Positions 5,646-7,513 of a stretch of 7,513 nt of DNA are shown here, piece after piece (positions within the stretch are counted from its first letter, which is position 1; each line of letters begins with the position of its first letter). The DNA comes from a bacterium. GTDB lineage: Bacteria; Auribacterota; JABMQX01. The stretch lies in contig JABMQX010000451.1 in NCBI GenBank assembly GCA_013203085.1, forward strand, positions 1 to 7,513, given 5' to 3'. A program made the position numbers and the translations under genes. Under the pieces are notes generated by a model. It was given only the letters and a program-made list of their open reading frames with translations. It was not told the DNA's origin and did no database searches.

Positions 5646-6595
5646 ATGAAAGAGACGACAACCGGCCGCTGGCTCACCCAACGTGGCCCTCTCGTAGTCC
5701 TCGTCCCAGGCATGTTCGCAGCGCTGTGGCTGTCTGAGACAGTGGCCGCTCAGGAGAAGAGCTGGCAGCCCTTGGCCCCGATGCTTCAGGAACGCTTCGA
5801 GCACGGGTGTGCCTTGGTCGGAGACACCTTCTACGTCTTCGGCGGCTCCGGGACATGCCGAGCGCCATCACCCACATGAACACCGTAGTCGACGGTCGGT
5901 CCGTCTGGATCGCCGGAGGCTTCAAGGACGGCTATCCGGGCAAGGCGATCAACGAGGTGTGGAAGTACGACGTGGACAAGAACACCTTCATGGCCGCGCC
6001 TTCGCTGCCCGAGCCACGAGCGGGGGGTGGACTCGCTCTCGTCGGTCGCCGTCTCCACTACTTCGGCGGGCTGAAGAAGGACCGCGACACCGACTCGGCC
6101 GACCACTGGGTGCTCGACCTGGACGCCACTGGCAGCGCCGCCAAGTGGAAAAGCGCCGCGGCGATGCCGGCGCCACGCAATCAGTTCGGTACCGTCACGC
6201 ATCAAGGCAAAATTTACGCGATCGGCGGCCAGTTCCATCACGATAGCAGGAGCGGCAAGCCGGCCCTGGATCAAACGCGGGTCGATATCTACGATCCTGC
6301 GACCGACTCGTGGAACTCCGGGCCCGCACTGCCGAGGCCACATTCGCATGCCGAAAACAGCACGTTCTTGCACAACGGTCGCATTATCGTGATCGGTGGT
6401 CTGAGCGTGAACCGGGTGGAAACTGTTGTGTGGGAACTCTCGGCCGCCGGCACGTGGAGCCAGTACGGCAAGTTGCCCATCCCACTAATCGGACCCGCGG
6501 CCAGACTCATCAACGGCCGCCTGGTGGTCGCCGGTGGAGCGCCCAGGGAATTCGATCCGCAGTCGGCAGTCTGGGCACAAACGCTGAGTCAATAA
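5646..6595 (+). pseudogene. Secreted Kelch-repeat protein, disrupted in its first repeat
   Basis: A beta-propeller protein of the Kelch/galactose-oxidase-like class, usually binding partners or carbohydrate. The start at 5646 has GGAG seven bases upstream; an ATG at 5643 is equally in frame. A signal peptide follows (hydrophobic PLVVLVPGMFAALWL, then SETVAAQ, cut probably after VAA). Six Gly-Gly Kelch signatures are visible: YVFGG (GG at 5841), IAGG (5915), YFGG (6065), AIGG (6224), VIGG (6395) and VAGG (6533). The last four spacings are 150, 159, 171 and 138 nt, but the first is only 74 nt. At that same place the reading changes frame: GDTFYVFGGSG in the upstream frame is followed by DMPSAITHM in the downstream frame near 5848, and the upstream frame stops at 5879. 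So roughly 65-95 nt, not a multiple of three, appear to be missing. The rest reads intact to TAA 6595. A sequencing fault would need to be large, so a true deletion is more likely. Confidence 0.75.
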
Positions 6596-6638
6596 AGCGA
6601 AATCCGCCGAGAACGGTACACTAAAAAGGAATTCGAAT

Positions 6639-7513
6639 ATGAAGAACAACAAGACAAACTGCCAATCAGGAATTACAAGACGTGAGTTTATTGGTGCTGC
6701 AGCGTCAGTGGCTGCGTTTACGATTGTTCCGCGGCACGTCCTGGGTGGCCCCAGCAAGTCGGCGCCGAGTGAAAAGCTCAATATCGCCGGTATCGGTGTG
6801 GGGGGCAGGGGGTACCCCCTTCTCAAGGAGTTCAGCAGCGAAAACATTGTCGCGCTTTGCGATGTGGATGAGAAGCGAGCGAGCCGAACATTCAATGAGT
6901 TTCCCAAAACAAAGAAATACCACGATTACCGCAAGATGCTCGACAAGGAAGAGAAGAACATGGATGCGGTTGTGGTCGCTACGACCGACCATACGCATAT
7001 TCCCGTCAGTGTGATGGCCATGAAAATGGGCAAACACGTCTACTGCGAGAAGCCTCTTGGCCAGAACATCCACGAAGTCCGTGTGGCAACCGAAGTGGCT
7101 GAAAAATGCAGGGTGGCCACGCAGATGGGGAATGGAGCACACTCCGGCTACAACTATCGCAGTATGGTCGCGTTGATTAAAGCCGGAACCGTAGGAGAGG
7201 TCAGAGAAGTCCACTGCTGGTGCGACCTGTCCTGGCCCCCCGGCGATCGGCCGAAAGATACGCCTCCTGTTCCGAAGCATCTGAAGTGGGACCTCTGGCT
7301 GGGTCCGGCGCCCGTTCGCCCCTACCACCCCACCTACCACCCACAGGGCTGGCGACAATGGTGGGATTTCGGCAACGCGAGGCTTGGCGACATGGGATGC
7401 CACATGATCGACCTTCCTTTCACCGCGCTGGACCTGAAGTACCCGCTCACGGTCGAAGCGGAAAGCTCTAAGCCTGCCCACAAGGAAAGCGGGCCCCCCT
7501 GGCTCATCAGCAA
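6639..7513 (+). CDS. Tat-exported Gfo/Idh/MocA family oxidoreductase (3' end outside window)
   Basis: An open frame of 291 codons runs off the right edge without interruption. AAGGA lies eight bases before the ATG at 6639. The Tat leader contains TRREFIG (13-19) and the hydrophobic stretch AAASVAAFTIV. The Rossmann dinucleotide loop is GIGVGGRG (51-58), with LCDVD at the end of the second strand. The catalytic motif is canonical, CEKPL (136-140; K138), followed by the substrate domain with WLGPAP and GDMGCHMID (250-258; H255 and D258). This is an NAD(P)-dependent sugar or polyol dehydrogenase-like protein; the substrate is unknown. It differs from the oxidoreductase at 1631-3094 in its catalytic motif and loops, so the two are separate paralogues, not a duplication within the window. 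The 43-nt gap after the Kelch gene, with no clear promoter, suggests co-transcription. Confidence 0.9.
   Translation, partial: MKNNKTNCQSGITRREFIGAAASVAAFTIVPRHVLGGPSKSAPSEKLNIAGIGVGGRGYPLLKEFSSENIVALCDVDEKRASRTFNEFPKTKKYHDYRKMLDKEEKNMDAVVVATTDHTHIPVSVMAMKMGKHVYCEKPLGQNIHEVRVATEVAEKCRVATQMGNGAHSGYNYRSMVALIKAGTVGEVREVHCWCDLSWPPGDRPKDTPPVPKHLKWDLWLGPAPVRPYHPTYHPQGWRQWWDFGNARLGDMGCHMIDLPFTALDLKYPLTVEAESSKPAHKESGPPWLIS

Noticed and set aside
5841..5860. Programmed ribosomal frameshift in the Kelch gene
   Set aside because: There is no slippery heptamer or downstream pseudoknot visible, and the repeat spacing shows that sequence is missing, which slippage would not explain.
5831..6373. A 180-codon minus-strand frame opposite the Kelch gene
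   Set aside because: It is an antisense shadow of GC-rich Kelch coding sequence and has no family features.

Overview
The window looks like a chromosomal segment from a Planctomycetota-type or related PVC bacterium, probably from an environmental or metagenomic source. The reason is the gene content. It has two different Gfo/Idh/MocA oxidoreductases, a xylose-isomerase-like TIM-barrel protein and a trehalase-like glycoside hydrolase, all with twin-arginine (Tat) leaders, next to remnants of a GH110-like beta-helix glycosidase and a secreted Kelch protein. This taxonomic guess is inference from family composition only.

Layout, left to right. Positions 1-168 hold no convincing gene, but contain a long imperfect palindrome at 84-150 just past the end of the first operon. 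It could be a transcription end or an integron attC-like site. Positions 169-4014 are a three-gene minus-strand operon, transcribed right to left: TIM-barrel sugar isomerase/epimerase-like protein (3109-4014), Gfo/Idh/MocA oxidoreductase (1631-3094, 14 nt downstream) and (alpha/alpha)6-barrel glycoside hydrolase (169-1536, 94 nt further). A candidate promoter lies at 4078-4106.

Positions 4081-5128 are a decayed zone on the minus strand. A signal peptide and the first coils of a GH110-like alpha-galactosidase are interrupted by a one-base frameshift near 4978. They are then joined in frame, near 4645, to the C-terminal nuclease-like part of a DUF4143 ATPase. A short reading frame at 4081-4158 looks like another protein tail. 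Positions 5129-5642 are a divergent intergenic region with one candidate promoter facing each way.

On the plus strand, a Kelch-repeat secreted protein (5646-6595) has lost about half of its first repeat and changes frame there. After 43 nt comes a second Tat-exported Gfo/Idh/MocA oxidoreductase (6639 onward), which runs off the right edge intact.

Functional picture (inference): the intact genes fit an exported oxidoreductive sugar-processing unit, in which a sugar or glycoside is oxidised or isomerised by the Gfo/Idh/MocA and TIM-barrel proteins and cleaved by the glycoside hydrolase. The middle of the window is a scar where two carbohydrate-related genes are broken. The in-frame GH110/DUF4143 chimera is the most unusual object here. 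Both frameshifts and the chimera could also be sequencing or assembly faults.
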